From the NCBI GenBank assembly GCA_018881555.1, contig JACAXG010000074.1:2921081-2985080 (forward strand): a stretch of 64,000 bases of DNA. Reading direction: 5' to 3'. This DNA is from Amblyornis subalaris (lineage: Eukaryota; Chordata; Aves; Passeriformes; Ptilonorhynchidae). The notes beneath the pieces were generated by a model. That model was not told where the DNA came from and searched no databases. It worked only from the letters and a program-made list of their open reading frames with translations. The position numbers and the translations under genes were made by a program. Below are positions 50,768 through 62,800 of the stretch, piece after piece (within the stretch, counting starts at the first letter, position 1; every line of letters begins with the position of its first letter).

Positions 50768-51105
50768 GGTTTGGGTGTCTCCTAATTGAAGAGGGTCAAA
50801 ATACTGATTGCAAGNGAATCCTAAGTCAGCCTCTTGGATGCCTCTGATAACATAGGAAGTCATGGCAGAAAATGATGCAATGCCAACCTTACCAAAAAAG
50901 TGTGGCCCATATATTTCATCTGTAACCAGTCGTGGCATGAATTTGGTAATTCGTGGTGTAGTGCTGTTTTTTATTGGAGTATTTCTTGCATTAGTGTTAA
51001 ACTTGCTTCAGATCCAGAGAAATGTTACTCTCTTCCCCCCTGATGTGATCACAAGCATCTTCTCCTCAGCGTGGTGGGTACCACCTTGCTGTGGCACAGC
51101 ATCAG
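50768..51105 (+). CDS. INSIG2: INSIG2 exon 2 (coding from 50,862)
   Basis: The exon follows a pyrimidine-rich tract ending TTTTCAG and ends at TCAG|GTAAGT. The first 94 bases are 5' UTR with a small upstream ORF, then 81 codons plus one base are coding. The coding part holds the cytosolic N terminus, the first membrane segment (about residues 29-50, [20 protein letters not shown]) and the start of the second ([13 protein letters not shown]). Confidence 0.95.
50838..50855 (+). promoter_or_regulatory. Upstream ORF 2 of INSIG2
   Basis: The frame ATGCCTCTGATAACATAG (five codons plus stop) lies in exon 2 and ends six bases before the INSIG2 ATG at 50,862. Initiation there would leave almost no distance for reinitiation. 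The context is TTGGATGC (T at -3, C at +4), which is weak. Confidence 0.6.
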
Positions 51106-54100
51106 GTAAGTTCAGTCGTGTGTGTATGCCTGGCATGCAGAGGTAGTTAGAGAGTTACAAAAATCTTTGTGAGAGGTGGAGAGGATAAAAAATTCTGTTT
51201 CAGCATCACTGTCCTTGTTGAGCNGCTACTACCCTCCTCATCTCCCCATGTATACACAAATATGCATGTGTCTGCAAGTTGGTTTTTTGCTAACTTGTCT
51301 TACTGTAATATTGTTAGTGGAGCATAACTTCTTTTTTCTTCTGGGTTAGAGTACAAGTGTAACAAACTTGAGAAGGTGGTGCTGCTGCTGACCTGGAGTT
51401 GGGTTACAGAAGTGTGCTCTCAGACAGCCCTTGAAAATGCCCCATCGGTGTCAGGCGCTGCAGCACACAGTGCCTTGTTTGAGCACAGCACACCACCCCG
51501 AGAAATGCTCCCTTTTGTGGTCCAGCTTTCCATGTGTTCCCCGTTCCAGTTTGAGGTACAGCTTTAGCTCTTTGTAGCTGGGAGCCCTGGCTGTGTCTGT
51601 GGGAGCTGAGGCCAAGCATGCATAGGGGCACGGTGCAGAACAGAGCACCTCAGTACAGTCATGTATCTCAGATGATGTGAACATGCTCCATTTCTCCCAT
51701 GACCAAGAAGGGAGTTGAGCCTTCTGTGTGTTTAGCCAGTTGGAGCCAGTTTGAGTGTTGTCTGCTGTAGGTAGTAGGAAGTACCCTCTTTTTCCTCTTC
51801 TTTCAAGTATCAAGGCAAATTCCATGTTACAAGCANGATGAAATTTGACTTTCTACCTGGTTCTGAAAATCACTGATTCTGTGGGTCAGTTTCATGCTTT
51901 ACTAAGGGAATATTCTTAGCAGCCAGTACTGGAGGATTCTGCTTTGGTGAATCTGTAAATCTGTACATTACAGGCAGTATCTTCCTAGAGCACAGTTTTA
52001 ATCAGATTGAGAAGCTCGTGATTCTGAGTGTTGATATGAGTCAATAAACTTGCTTTCGAGATGGCATCACTGTTTTGCTAAGGATAATATTTAAGCCTGG
52101 TTTTTTCCTAGTAGTCTAGTTGCTTTTCTTTTTATTGATACCTTCTTGCATTAGTACACCCCAGATGTCATGAAGGAGCTTGATTTGAAAGGAATCCCTC
52201 CAAACAGCTCCCTGAATATCAGTTGTGTTCTCCAGTGGAAATGCAATTGTCATGTCATGGTGGCAGTTACCTACCTGCTTTATCTGCTGGTTGTCTTAGT
52301 CCTCTTCTTCTTGTCTTTCTGGGATTGTTGATTAGTTTTTGGTTCATATCCTGCATTTGCTGCGTTTTTCTTTTATGCTTTGAACTGATTTAAGCTGATT
52401 GTCTTGACAAATAAGTCTGGTAAAGGTTTGATCTTTAATATATAGAGTAGTGGGGGTTGAAATGACAGAACCCCAACTTGCTGTAGCAGCAATGCACGAG
52501 GTTTGTGGTGTCCACTGCAATGTTTGCACCATTGGCTGTTTGCATCAGGCTGCACCTTGTATTCTCTTGGGTCATCTGAGAAAGCTGCAGCTGCCAGTGG
52601 GAACTCAAGAAGGCCGTGTCTTGCCATCATCTCACAAGAAATTTGTGGGCCTTTCTGGCTCTGATGGGTCGGTGGTTTTGATGGAAAGACTGGATATGGC
52701 TTGTAAAGTGTAGTCAGTCACCTGCTAGGCAGTTGCACTACTTGATTTTAAGCTGCCTGATTTAAAGATATTACAGCCTTTTGACTTGTAATTGGCTTTT
52801 CCCAGCAGGAGTCACCCCTGTTGAGGTGTTCAGGGTCTTTTTTTCATTATCAGTCTTCTCCATTTTCTTTCCTTATCTTCTCTGCTAGCATACATACAGG
52901 GAACCTCTGTGGTAAATGCTGATAACTCACCCATTTTCCTACCATTTGTACTTGCACAGCCTTCCTGGAATTGACGTGAACATTTCTCTGCAGTATGGTT
53001 TATTATGATGAACAGAATAAAGGTATTTTGCATATTTATAATCAGTGGTGATCGAGGCTGCATTCAGAGAAGTCCTTTCATCCATCACCGTTATTAGTCA
53101 TGAGTTTGGCCCAAGGCCTTTGGCAAGAAAATTGCATGGGGAGGTTTTTTTTCCTCTGCAGCTTTACTGATGATTTATTTTCCCGAATCCTGGAGATCAG
53201 TTTCCTCTGTGGCAGAATAAAGAGCATTTGCAGTGTTACCCCCAGCAGAGTGCTGGACTGAAGGCACTGGAGTCTGTACCAATGGCTCAGGCTCTGCTGC
53301 GCTCTTGCCACAACAGTCTAACATTAAAGCACCATTATTACTCCTTGGTGGGGTTGGTAACAGTCTCTTTAGCTGCAGTTGCAGTAGAGAGCACATTTAT
53401 GAAGAAATATTGAAAGAGCATTGCAGCTCCCTGGGGCTGGGAGTCCTGTTTGCTTTGTGTATTCAACAGCTACTGTAGGCTCTTGGCTTTCTCTCTTTGG
53501 GGTGAGCTTGATACTAGCATTGAAGAAGAGAAAAACATAATCCAAACAAAGCCTGCTTGTAATGAGAACAAAAGAAAACACAAAATATTGATGTTATAAA
53601 CCACACCAGTACTGTGGTGTGTTGGTTTCGCAGTTACTTGAGCAAGTGTGTTTGATATGTGAGGTTTTCAGAAGTGCCAACCTGCAAGCTATTAGTGCTC
53701 TTTCTGGACTACAGTGCAGATTTTGGTGTGGGAAAGAGCTCTGTCATCCTCTGCCCGTAGTTCAAATTGTCTCTGTATTACTACCACTGCTGCAGTGGCT
53801 GAAGATGCTGCTGAAGTTTACAGGGCTTTTTTAAATAATTAAATTCTTTGAAATTCCTCTTCTTTCACAATGTATGTTTTTTGTGCTGTTTATCCTTAAA
53901 AGATCTGGTTTGGTAGTGACTACAATTGTCAAAGTCTAGATGAGTCTTTATTCTAGCAAAATGTTGCCAGTGCTTTAACTTCTGGGCCTTTTTTCTTTCC
54001 TGTCTCCACAGCTGTGATTGGGTTATTGTACCCCTGCATGGACAGACATCTGGGAGAGCCACATAAGTTCAAGAGAGAATGGTCCAGTGTAATGAGATGT

Positions 54101-57100
54101 GTAGCAGTCTTTGTGGGAATAAATCATGCCAGTGCTGTATCCTATATTCAAATGAAATTGGCAATAACAAAGGGATTTCCAGTAAAAAAAAAGCTCGCAG
54201 TCAGTCATGGTGAATTGTTGTTAAGGATATAACATGCAGCATTTTTGCAAAGGAAATGCGGAATATGTGTTAGTGTCAAGCTTGTAGCAGTACTGCAGGT
54301 GATTCTTTTTGTTCTGAATAATATTTTCATTAGAAATGTCTCAATAGTGGGCTTTGTCTTAGAGTCTTTATTTTCCTTGAATAATTAAAGGAAGTGTGGG
54401 AGGATATTCATGTGGTAGGTATTACAGAAAAGTGCTTTAGGGCATTCCAAGTTGATGTCCTTTTAACACCATAGTAAGNGGTTGAAGCCCAGTCTTGAGG
54501 TCATCAGTGGAGCACATGCACTTTGCAAACTCAGGATCGGGAATACCAGGACTNTACAACACCAGGAAGTGTTGCTGCCTCCTTCTGCAAAGGATGCCTG
54601 TCTTGATGCCGAGAGAGCACTTTGGGTGACAGAGTGCTTTTCTCTCTAAGGACTGGTGCTCCTTACTGGCAGTGCTGTGGGTGTAAGAGGCCTCCTGCAG
54701 NTATGCCTGGTGCCTCCTCTGTCGGCTAAAACCGGGGTCTGTTTGTGAAGGTTGGGGCCACGTAAAGAAAGTTGATCACCTCTGAAACACTCATCTCTAT
54801 CAGTGTCAGCTCCANCACAGTTCACAAAAATGGTGCTGAAAAGTTGTGATCGTGTGCTGCTGAATCTCCTCANTCCCAGGAAGAGAGGGCGAGTTAAGTG
54901 AAAGATGGAGAGCTGGCGAAATTCTCACTGAGGACACTTGGCCCTCTGAGTTTTGTTGTTACTTGGTTTTGTTCCCGCCCTCTGCTATCCGGTATGGCCG
55001 GATGAGCTGGTGCTGTCAAGGTTCCAAGACACTCCCACTGTCCCTCGCGAGTCTCACTCNCCTTGCCAAAGATGCACTGTTCTGGTGCTGTGGTTCTCAC
55101 CGACCTGGCCTATACCTGTTGGGTAAGCATGGGGCAACTTTGCTGCTTTTAAGAAATACAGAAGGGTTGACAGCTCCTCTTTGCATGGGTCTGATTATTT
55201 ACAGCCAATTTTCTGCAGTTCCCTAACAGCTGTTACCCATATTCCAGGACATCAGCAATGTACTGTCTGTATTTCCTCCTTGACAGCTCTCCAGGCTGCT
55301 TTCTCTTCAGCTACTGCCAGTTCTGCACATTGCCAGNTTTGGTGAGGGTTTTGATTTTGTTTGACATTTTTTCTGAAGCTATTGATTTTTATCATGTAAT
55401 TATTTATTTCAGTTAGTTGAGCTGCTTTCTCATTTCCTCTAGGTCTCTCTCCAGATTTTTGTGAGAAAATAGTGCAGTGGTTTTTATATCATCATCCCAT
55501 AAATTTGCTTTCAGGCTTGTGAAACTTGACAGCCTCCTTTTTAATTATCTGGTTTGGACAGGAATAATGAGGATGAATTAGTGTTTCCAAAACATTTTGA
55601 AGGATGTGAAACTCTAAGCAGTAACATTTATGTTGTGTGTCTGTATAAAATACTTGCACTGTCTGGTAGATGAAGAGACTCTTCACTCTTGCACAGTGCA
55701 AAGACCCTAAAATTTGAAGAAGTGTCATAAGTTTTTAGTTTCCTGATATATTGACAACAATTTCAAGGCTTATTTCTTCACATCTGATTGCCGTATGAGA
55801 GCTGATACAGGTAACACTGTACTTTTCTTAGTGGTATTTTTTTTTGTTGTGCCATAATATAAACAGAAGAAAAAATTGCTTTATACTTGTACATGATATT
55901 TCCAAGCTTATCCTTAACAACCAACACAGAAGGTGGATTTTGCCAACAATATCCAGCTGTCTCTCACGTTGGCAGCCCTGTCCATTGGGCTGTGGTGGAC
56001 CTTTGACAGGTCACGAAGTGGCTTTGGTCTTGGAGTAGGAATTGCTTTCCTGGCCACGTTGGTATCACAGCTCCTGGTATACAATGGAGTTTATCAGTAA
56101 GTATTTGCTCCCCTAACGTGAAATAATAATGTTCTGAAGCTGCAACATTGAATCAGAATAACTGAAGGGGTACGATTTGATGTGATTTTCAAAGCTGTCA
56201 GCACCTAATTTTGAGCATAGCATAAATTGGACTGTTTATGAAAGCTGCTGTGTGTAAGTGAGAAATCTAGTTGGAAATGCAAATTGAAATAAAATTGCTA
56301 CCTTGCCGACAATGTAACACGCTTTGTTTAGTTGAACAAATGCAGCTATAATCAATAAGAAGCCTCCTTTGTTGTTTGCTGCAAGTAATTAAATTTCTAT
56401 AATACGTGGTTTTGAGTTGAAATGTCCTAATATTTGTGAATTTGCCTTGTGATTGGAGGACTCTCTGTATTGCACAACGTTGAGCTCAAAAATGTGTGTC
56501 CTTTTCCAGATACACATCTCCAGACTTCCTCTATGTTCGTTCCTGGTTACCATGTATATTTTTTGCTGGTGGAATAACAATGGGCAATATTGGCAGGCAG
56601 CTGGCAATGGTGAGTTTGGAGTGGGGGTTGATTGCCTTCCAGTAAAAGTTTAAATGTACATGTCATTTCTTCCTCCATATATACCAGCCAGCTTTTTGAG
56701 TCAAGGGTGTTCAGTGAGGTAGAAATCAGCAATCATTGCTTGTTGATGTAGTTGGTGAGCTGTTTGTACTGTTATTCAGGGCACAACCCCTGCTTTGCTC
56801 TGTGCACTCTCAGTTACATACTTTTAGGTCCTGAAAGGACCAAGAGCTAAATTAAGAGCTCCTGTGTTTGGGGAGAAATCAGGCCATCCCCAAAGTCTGA
56901 CTCGCTCACTCTGTTGCTTGGGACAAAAATTGCAGCCACCAGTATGTGCACGGAACTTAGGGAGACCAAACTTACCTAGGTGGAGTTTAAGAAGAGCTAT
57001 TTTTTCACCCATNTTGTAGAAAAATCACTAAGTCCTTTTCGCTAGTTAAATAAATTAATATTATTTTGTCAACTTCTGTTTTTCAGTATGAATGCAAAGT

Positions 57101-57128
57101 CATTGCAGAGAAGTCTCACGAGGACTGA
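50862..57128 (+). CDS. INSIG2: INSIG2, complete coding sequence
   Basis: Exons 50862-51105, 54012-54136, 55930-56096, 56510-56609 and 57087-57128 join to exactly 225 codons, the length of human INSIG2. They match it nearly throughout outside the first dozen residues ([15 protein letters not shown] here). INSIG2 is a six-pass ER membrane protein. When bound to oxysterol it retains SCAP-SREBP in the ER, and it links HMG-CoA reductase to ubiquitin ligases for degradation. Residues known to matter are present: Phe115, Asp149 (in [10 protein letters not shown]) and Cys215 in the C-terminal tail [13 protein letters not shown]. The short N terminus and the protein match distinguish it from INSIG1. 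The start ATG has G at -3 and +4. The gene is divergent from CCDC93, as in mammals. Confidence 0.98.
51106..54011 (+). other. INSIG2: INSIG2 intron 2
   Basis: This is a 2.9 kb GT-AG intron ending TGTCTCCACAG. I recognise no repeat. Open frames of 60-124 codons in it overlap on both strands and are chance. Confidence 0.9.
54012..54136 (+). CDS. INSIG2: INSIG2 exon 3
   Basis: The exon is 125 bases: two bases completing Ala82 plus 41 codons (83-123), starting [20 protein letters not shown] and ending FVGINHASA. It carries Phe115. The donor reads GCT|GTATCC, which is poor at +4 to +6. Unspliced sequence would run on for 31 codons to a stop near 54,230 and lose membrane segments 4-6. Confidence 0.95.
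54137..55929 (+). other. INSIG2: INSIG2 intron 3
   Basis: The intron is 1.8 kb, from donor GTATCC to acceptor CCAACACAG. Single Ns are frequent here (five between 54,478 and 55,060). No repeat family is recognised. Confidence 0.9.
55930..56096 (+). CDS. INSIG2: INSIG2 exon 4
   Basis: The exon is 167 bases, 55 codons (124-178) plus two bases, starting [20 protein letters not shown] and continuing [20 protein letters not shown]. It carries Gln132, Trp145 and Asp149, which line or control the sterol and SCAP-binding region in the family. The donor is CA|GTAAGT. Confidence 0.97.
56097..56509 (+). other. INSIG2: INSIG2 intron 4
   Basis: This is a 413-base GT-AG intron ending CTTTTCCAG. Nothing else is recognised in it. 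Confidence 0.92.
56510..56609 (+). CDS. INSIG2: INSIG2 exon 5
   Basis: The exon is 100 bases: one base completing Gln179 plus 33 codons, starting [20 protein letters not shown] and ending [13 protein letters not shown]. It forms the last membrane segment. The donor is ATG|GTGAGT. Confidence 0.97.
56610..57086 (+). other. INSIG2: INSIG2 intron 5
   Basis: This is a 477-base GT-AG intron ending CTGTTTTTCAG. A single N occurs near 57,013. There is no other feature. Confidence 0.92.
57087..57128 (+). CDS. INSIG2: INSIG2 exon 6, coding part
   Basis: Thirteen codons, [13 protein letters not shown], then TGA. This is the cytosolic C-terminal tail with Cys215 and the family's KxxAEKSH ending; human ends SHQE. 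The exon continues as 3' UTR. Confidence 0.96.
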   Translation, partial: YECKVIAEKSHED

Positions 57129-59800
57129 GAGGAAACAATATGCACCTTTTAAACAGGAAAATGTCTGACAAATGACTGTTGAGGAGCATAAGGAACACTT
57201 GACTATGAAATTGCCAAAATGCAATTTTTTTTCCCTTGAGTGGTATACTTTACTGCAATCTGTGATTGCTGCTTCTATAGAAACCTTGATGTCTGATTTT
57301 GATTACTGTGAAGTTACAATAGTATGCAATACATTTGACAATATTGGTTCAATTATAGGATTCTTTTTTCCAAATCTAAACAGTTTACCATAAATTCCTG
57401 TCTGTCTATAATGTTGCAGTGCCAAACTGAACCTTTGCACTACGTTTCTGTAGCTGAAACTTCTTGCTTCACTTTATCTTGAAAGTTTTGAGGAATTTGT
57501 TCTTAACAGCTAGTGAAAGACAGAGGGGGTTCACATTTAGCAATGAAGATCTCTTTCCATGATGATAGCCCATAATATCTGTATGTAATTTATGGATTAC
57601 AGGTGAGCTTTGATGCAATAAGATTTATGCCTATTAGCACAGTATATCATTCTTCTTACATTACAGGTGAGGAAACTTAATACAGGTTCCATGGGTTATT
57701 GCCATAGCATTTCATTTGTCTGTGGTGCATTCCCACTATCACAGAATACAGAAATGGAAACTAAGTCTGGAAACTATTTGCTATTTTTCCCCTGGCACAC
57801 CCAGCATACATGTTTGTTTTTGAATTTATGTGAACTGTGGACAGATTCTGAAACTACTTGTGTGCAAAACAGGATACAGTCCAGGTCATTCTTGTACAAT
57901 CCTTTAAGCTGATTTGTGTTGATAGGAAAAACAACTTAGGGAGTATTTATTGCAAAATTTAGTTCTGCTGAAGTAAATCAGCCACTACCATATAGTGTCA
58001 TAAACCCCTCCATTACTAATGTGACTCCTGGTGGTCCTTGCCCACCACCTGCTCTGTTGGCAGGGATCAGCAGGGCTGTATTTTAGGTACTGATGGAGCC
58101 CTCGTTGCTGTTACTGTGTCCAGGCAACCATAAATGCATTTGTTCTTGCAGCAGTTTTCTGAGGTAAGAAATACTGTTACCCCTGTTTGACAGGTGCCTG
58201 TGCACAGAAAGCCTGGTAGGACTGCAAGCTGAAATAGGCTGTGTGCTAATCAGTTCCCTTCTTAAGAAGGATTTTAGTGTGTGACCCATATTTGGGGGCA
58301 TACGTGGAATTTCCTCTTGGCTNTGCAGCTCCCTTTTAAGACCATGAGCTAAAAAAAATTGTGCAAGAAAGCAGATTTCGAGAGGACACTGCTAACCTGT
58401 GCCTGCAGTGAATTTGGCATGGGATGTCTCCGCTTTTGTTTTCCCCTTCTGTCTTTGTTGATGATGTTTTAATGTATTTGTTTTCCTTTTTTGTCTTTAA
58501 GTACTATTCTTTAAGTCTTCCATGAAAGATTTATAAGACACGTTACGGTCACCTTGGGAGGCTGGAGTTGGTCCAAAGAAGAAATAGATGTTTAGACAAG
58601 ATTTTATTAATAAATGTGTGAATGAGTTGTACACAAAGCTTGAACTAGGCAACTTTTTCAGTCTTACCTGCTTTACCTCCAAGTCTGAAAAGTGTGGAAT
58701 GGAGCGCTTCCAAAAGCATTGTAACAAAAGACGTGGTCACAAAAGGAAAGTTTTTTGAATGGGAAATTGTAAAAATCATAAATAAGCAACTGATGTATGA
58801 AGAGCTTGGTTCTGCACAAAGTTTCAACAGCTGGGCAGCTCAGCACCTGCAGCCAGCACTCTGTCCCGGGGCGATGCTTCAGGAGAGCACCTACAGAGGT
58901 GCTTTGCTTTAAGCACAGGTAGGACCTAAGTAGAAGGCTGCCTAGAGGGTTTCTCTTGATCAAACCATATGGCAATAAGAAGTATTTTATTAATAAAGCC
59001 AAGAACCTGGGCATGAATGAAGGGTGAGTTTCTTTAGGCAGGCTCTGGCGATTCGCTGGAGAAGCTATTGGGTCTCTCTCTTGCAGTATTTCACCTCATC
59101 CACCTTCTCTACTTCAGCAAATGGCTTCAGCTTGGTGGACAGCCTGAGAAGTCCCTCCTAAGTTATCAGGGCATGAGTGGCATAAAAATTCAGATGTTTC
59201 TTCTCCTATCTGTAGGGAATAACACAGTACCTCAGTAGCCAGTGTGCTGACTTGGTAAACAGTGTAGTTTCATCATGACCAACAAGTGTGTACAACTGGA
59301 CATGAGTTGCTTTTGTTATTCCTTCGGTGGTAGAACTGCTGTTGCCTGCCAGTCTCAACACTTACACAGAAGCAGCCTCATGTGTGTTAAAATGTGCAGC
59401 GTGTGAGAAGTGGTTGTTGTGCGTCTGTGGCACCCACTTTGCACTCAGATTCAGCTAAACCTGGTTAGACTGTGCTGTCCGCTGACTTTTAAATTTCGTT
59501 TTGGAAATTTTGAGCATGTCGTGCAAAGGCAACAATCATCCAAAATAAATTTGGGTGGAGTCCTTTATTATGTGTGTCTTACTGTTTTTATTCTTACTTG
59601 ACTAACATCAATACAGTGTCACATCCTGGGTGTCCTGTTGTTTCAAACTGTGCTGTAATTTTATGGCTGATGTGTTCAAACCCTGGGAAAAGTTCATGAT
59701 GAGAATGCTGACAGGGCCTTAACTTCAGTGGTGTGAACGTGCTGCTACTGTATAACATGTAGTTACGACATTAGACTGTCTTAAAAACGTTCAATAAAAA
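57129..59800 (+). other. INSIG2: INSIG2 3' UTR and candidate poly(A) signals
   Basis: The sequence after the stop codon has several AATAAA hexamers: 58,609-58,614 (followed by TGTGTGAATGAGTTGT, a reasonable GU-rich downstream element), 58,992-58,997, 59,544-59,549 (followed by TATGTGTGTCTTACTG) and 59,793-59,798. The true end cannot be chosen from sequence; alternative ends are likely. The human 3' UTR is, from memory, roughly 2 kb, which would favour an end in 58.6-59.6 kb. Confidence 0.5.
58158..58255 (+). repeat. MIR-like SINE remnant in the presumed 3' UTR
   Basis: TCTGAGGTAAGAAATACTGT, then TACCCCTGTTTGACAGGTG, then a CACAGAAAG block and GGCTGTGTGCTAA parallel the MIR order GAGGTAGGTACTATTATTAT, CCCCATTTTACAGATGAGG, CACAGAGAG, GTCACACAGCTAG. 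Identity is low. Confidence 0.4.
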
Positions 59801-62800
59801 ATAAATAAGGTATATTTTAGATACAACTTTATAAGCACTATAACCTCTTCACCAATGAACCCTTGTAAGGTCTATGCTCTTCAAACTGGCAAAATTGCTG
59901 TTAAAAGCAAAATGTGTGTTAAATCAAATTATAACCTTGATTGATAGGTTTTTTCTTTCTTTAAGAAATGATGCTGATATTTAAAATACACTGAGTTGCC
60001 TTCTATCAGCAATCTCATAATAATTCTGACCATTTAGCTGGCATATTGGTTGCACACTTCTATAGAAATATTGAAAAAGAAGCAGAGAAGATCAAATCAG
60101 CCATGATTCTATCTTAATTACCATGCTGAGCAGCCTTGGAAAATCTGCCCTTTTGAATCTGCTGTGGGAATAAGTTAAATAACTTCACTCACAATACAGA
60201 AAATAGAGATTTAGATATAAATAGCTTCTATGAATATGAAAAAATCCAAAACATAAATGGCAGGGAAACTCATATTTGTGTTTATTAATGTTCTGGTCTG
60301 GATATGAACTGAATGTTATTCTGGTATTCACAGACTTCATTTGTCATGCCCATCACTGTCTCAAAAAAGATGTGACACATTGAGGTTTGGAAATGTGTGA
60401 TGGAAAAGCATCCAGGCAGAGGTGAGGAAAGGGTGGGAAGAGAGGTGGCTGGGATTTTGGGGTGCAGTCCCACAGCAGGACAGCACCACAGCTGAAAGCC
60501 AGAAGGAGTGCAGGGATCAATGGAAAAATCCCATTTGTGTTGGCAACCTGNGACTCAAAGTTCCTAACTCTGCTATCAAAATGCAGCATCGTGGGCATGC
60601 CATGTGTCTGACCAGGCAAATTGCAGCCAGGGATAGAAATAACCATAATTTTGGATAGTAAGCACTAAGATTAGCCAAAAGCACTTGAGCAAAGGTGTTT
60701 TGCTGGAAACTTAACCTCTGCTTTCCATCTGTAGCCTTGGAGAGTAGAAATTCCAGGTCCTTCCAGCCTGAGGGTGTAGAATGGAAAGGTACTTGGTTTT
60801 TGAGGGAATATTCAAACTGCTGAGCTGTCAGGCTCTCGAAAAATGCATCTTGTGCTTCATTATAACATGGCTGCTGTAAGCAGCTAGGAGGAGAGTAAAC
60901 AAAGAAACTTTTCCTCTGTAGCTCCTGTATTTCCCTGCTGCCATCTGGCTGGGAGCTGCCAAGGGGTCCTATGGGCATTCACCAGTCTTCCCTTTTTATC
61001 TTTCCTGGTATGCGAGGAAGGAGCATCATTCCACCAGCCGCCACACCCCGGACATTTTGCATATTGTTTTTACATTTTGGAGCAGTGTTGCCAATAATTC
61101 CTAATGGCCGTGGGTGAATAGGACCCGTGGAAGTGGTGTTGAATACGTTTCAGCTGCAGTGAAAATCTGTGCACGGCTGGGCAGAGGGAACGCACACCTC
61201 GCCGTGGGAATAGCTATCTAATGCTGTTAGTTTTGATGCCAGTACTAAATGCAAAGCATGAGTAATTTTGCAGCTTAATGTTCAGCACTAAACAGTAAAT
61301 GAAAGGTCAGTCCAACATGTTAACTGTCATGGAATAGTAAACACTCCTTTAATTGCTTCAGGCAGCCAGCTTGGATTTTTGGTGTGTCTGTTGTCATGTT
61401 TTGAGCAGCAGGGTCCAGAGCCTTGTCCTGATTGCCTCCCCCCCGGTCAAATGACAAAGCCTCAAATTAAAGGATAAACTTTATGCCTGGGCTTTTCAGG
61501 CAGCATACTGAGAGTTTGTGCTTTGAATGTTTAAAAGCCGTGCTGGGGAAGAAGTAGGGGTTATATCTTGATCTGATCGGAGCTGAAATCCAGGTTAAAA
61601 TGTACTTTGGCATTTTCTTGAGGTTTTCCTTTCTTGCTCTTCCATTCTGAAGTGCGAAAGTTCATTAGCTCCTGTTGCATGTTCACACTTTTTTAGCCTG
61701 CCCAGCACTATAACAGAGAGGAAGCAATATATAGGAACAAAAAGGAATATAAAGGGAAAGGGCAGCTACCAGTTTTCTTCAGGCCAAAGTGGTTGAGAGC
61801 TCCAGGTCCAGTGTGCCCTGTAGATCCATGTCAGATGCTCAACCTGCAGCATCCGCAAAAGGAGGATTCACTTTCTGTAAGGCAGCAGTTCTGCCTCGTC
61901 TCTGTCAGACCTCTCTGCAGGAGGTGACCTGTTGTACTGCAGTTCTGCAGGGATATGTGCACACTTGGCAGAGCATTTCCAGTGGCAAGGTCCACAGGCG
62001 TAGCCATAAGATCTGTTTTTTATGACTTTGTTGGCAGAAATCCTGAAATTGTGCCTTTAAAGCAAATATGGCGGAATATTTATTGAAAGAAAAATCTGTA
62101 TTTATAAAATCGCTGTCTGAATTCACAGTGTAGTTTTGCTATTTCTGCTCTCTGATTAGTTCAGTGTATATCTTGTAACCAACGTTTAGATATTTAATAA
62201 TTTTTTGGTAATCAAACCTCAAAGCAAGGTTTGTTTCACACATTTATTGAGGAAAAGTGTTTGAACTAAAAAGAAAGCTGCGAGGAACGGGGTTGCACCT
62301 GAGTTTACCAGTTAGAAATTACGCAAGGAAAGCCTCCAGCATTTTCCATAGTGTTGCAAGAAAGGACAGTAAGTGATCGTTCTGATTGTACCCTGGGTTT
62401 CAAAACAAGGGTAAGGGGAGTCTTGCAGGTGCATTTGTATTGACTTGTTCTGGTCTGAGCTGTTCTGCAGAGGCATCACTTCATTGGCCATGATCACCAG
62501 AACATGTTTTGGCTTATCTGTTTTTCTCTGTCCCAGCTGTGCCAGTTGTTTCCTCAGTGATTATGGATGCCCAGGGTAAACATTAGTGGGAATATGGCTT
62601 TAGCAACTTCTTGCTGAGATTGCCACAGTCCCTTTGAACCCTGTGAGAAAGTGCTGGTCTGGCCCAGGGCAGAGGTTCATGATGGTGAGGTGAAGTGAGG
62701 AATGTGGCTCCGTGGTGCTCAGGTGGGGTGAAAGGATGCCCAGTGCCTGCAAGGACATTAAGTGCATGTGTACAGGTTCCATGTACATAAGTACAGGTTC

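Larger units (their letters stand above)
46673..50789 (+). promoter_or_regulatory. Upstream ORF 1 of INSIG2, spliced across intron 1
   Basis: ATG at 46,673 sits inside the YY1-like site. If exon 1 (ending 46,686) is joined to exon 2 (starting 50,768), it reads MAEAEVWVSPN and stops at TGA 50,787-50,789, 72 bases before the INSIG2 start. Only 46,673-46,686 and 50,768-50,789 belong to it; the rest is intron. The context AAGATGG (A at -3, G at +4) is good for initiation. It depends on the exon 1 model. Confidence 0.45.

Noticed and set aside
54137..54229. Exon 3 reading frame continuing 31 codons into intron 3 as the true INSIG2 end
   Set aside because: Exons 4-6 match the conserved family exactly and restore the full 225 residues, so the read-through is at most a retained-intron product.
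60517..60978. 153-codon open frame, minus strand
   Set aside because: It contains an N, matches nothing known and lies in intergenic sequence downstream of INSIG2.
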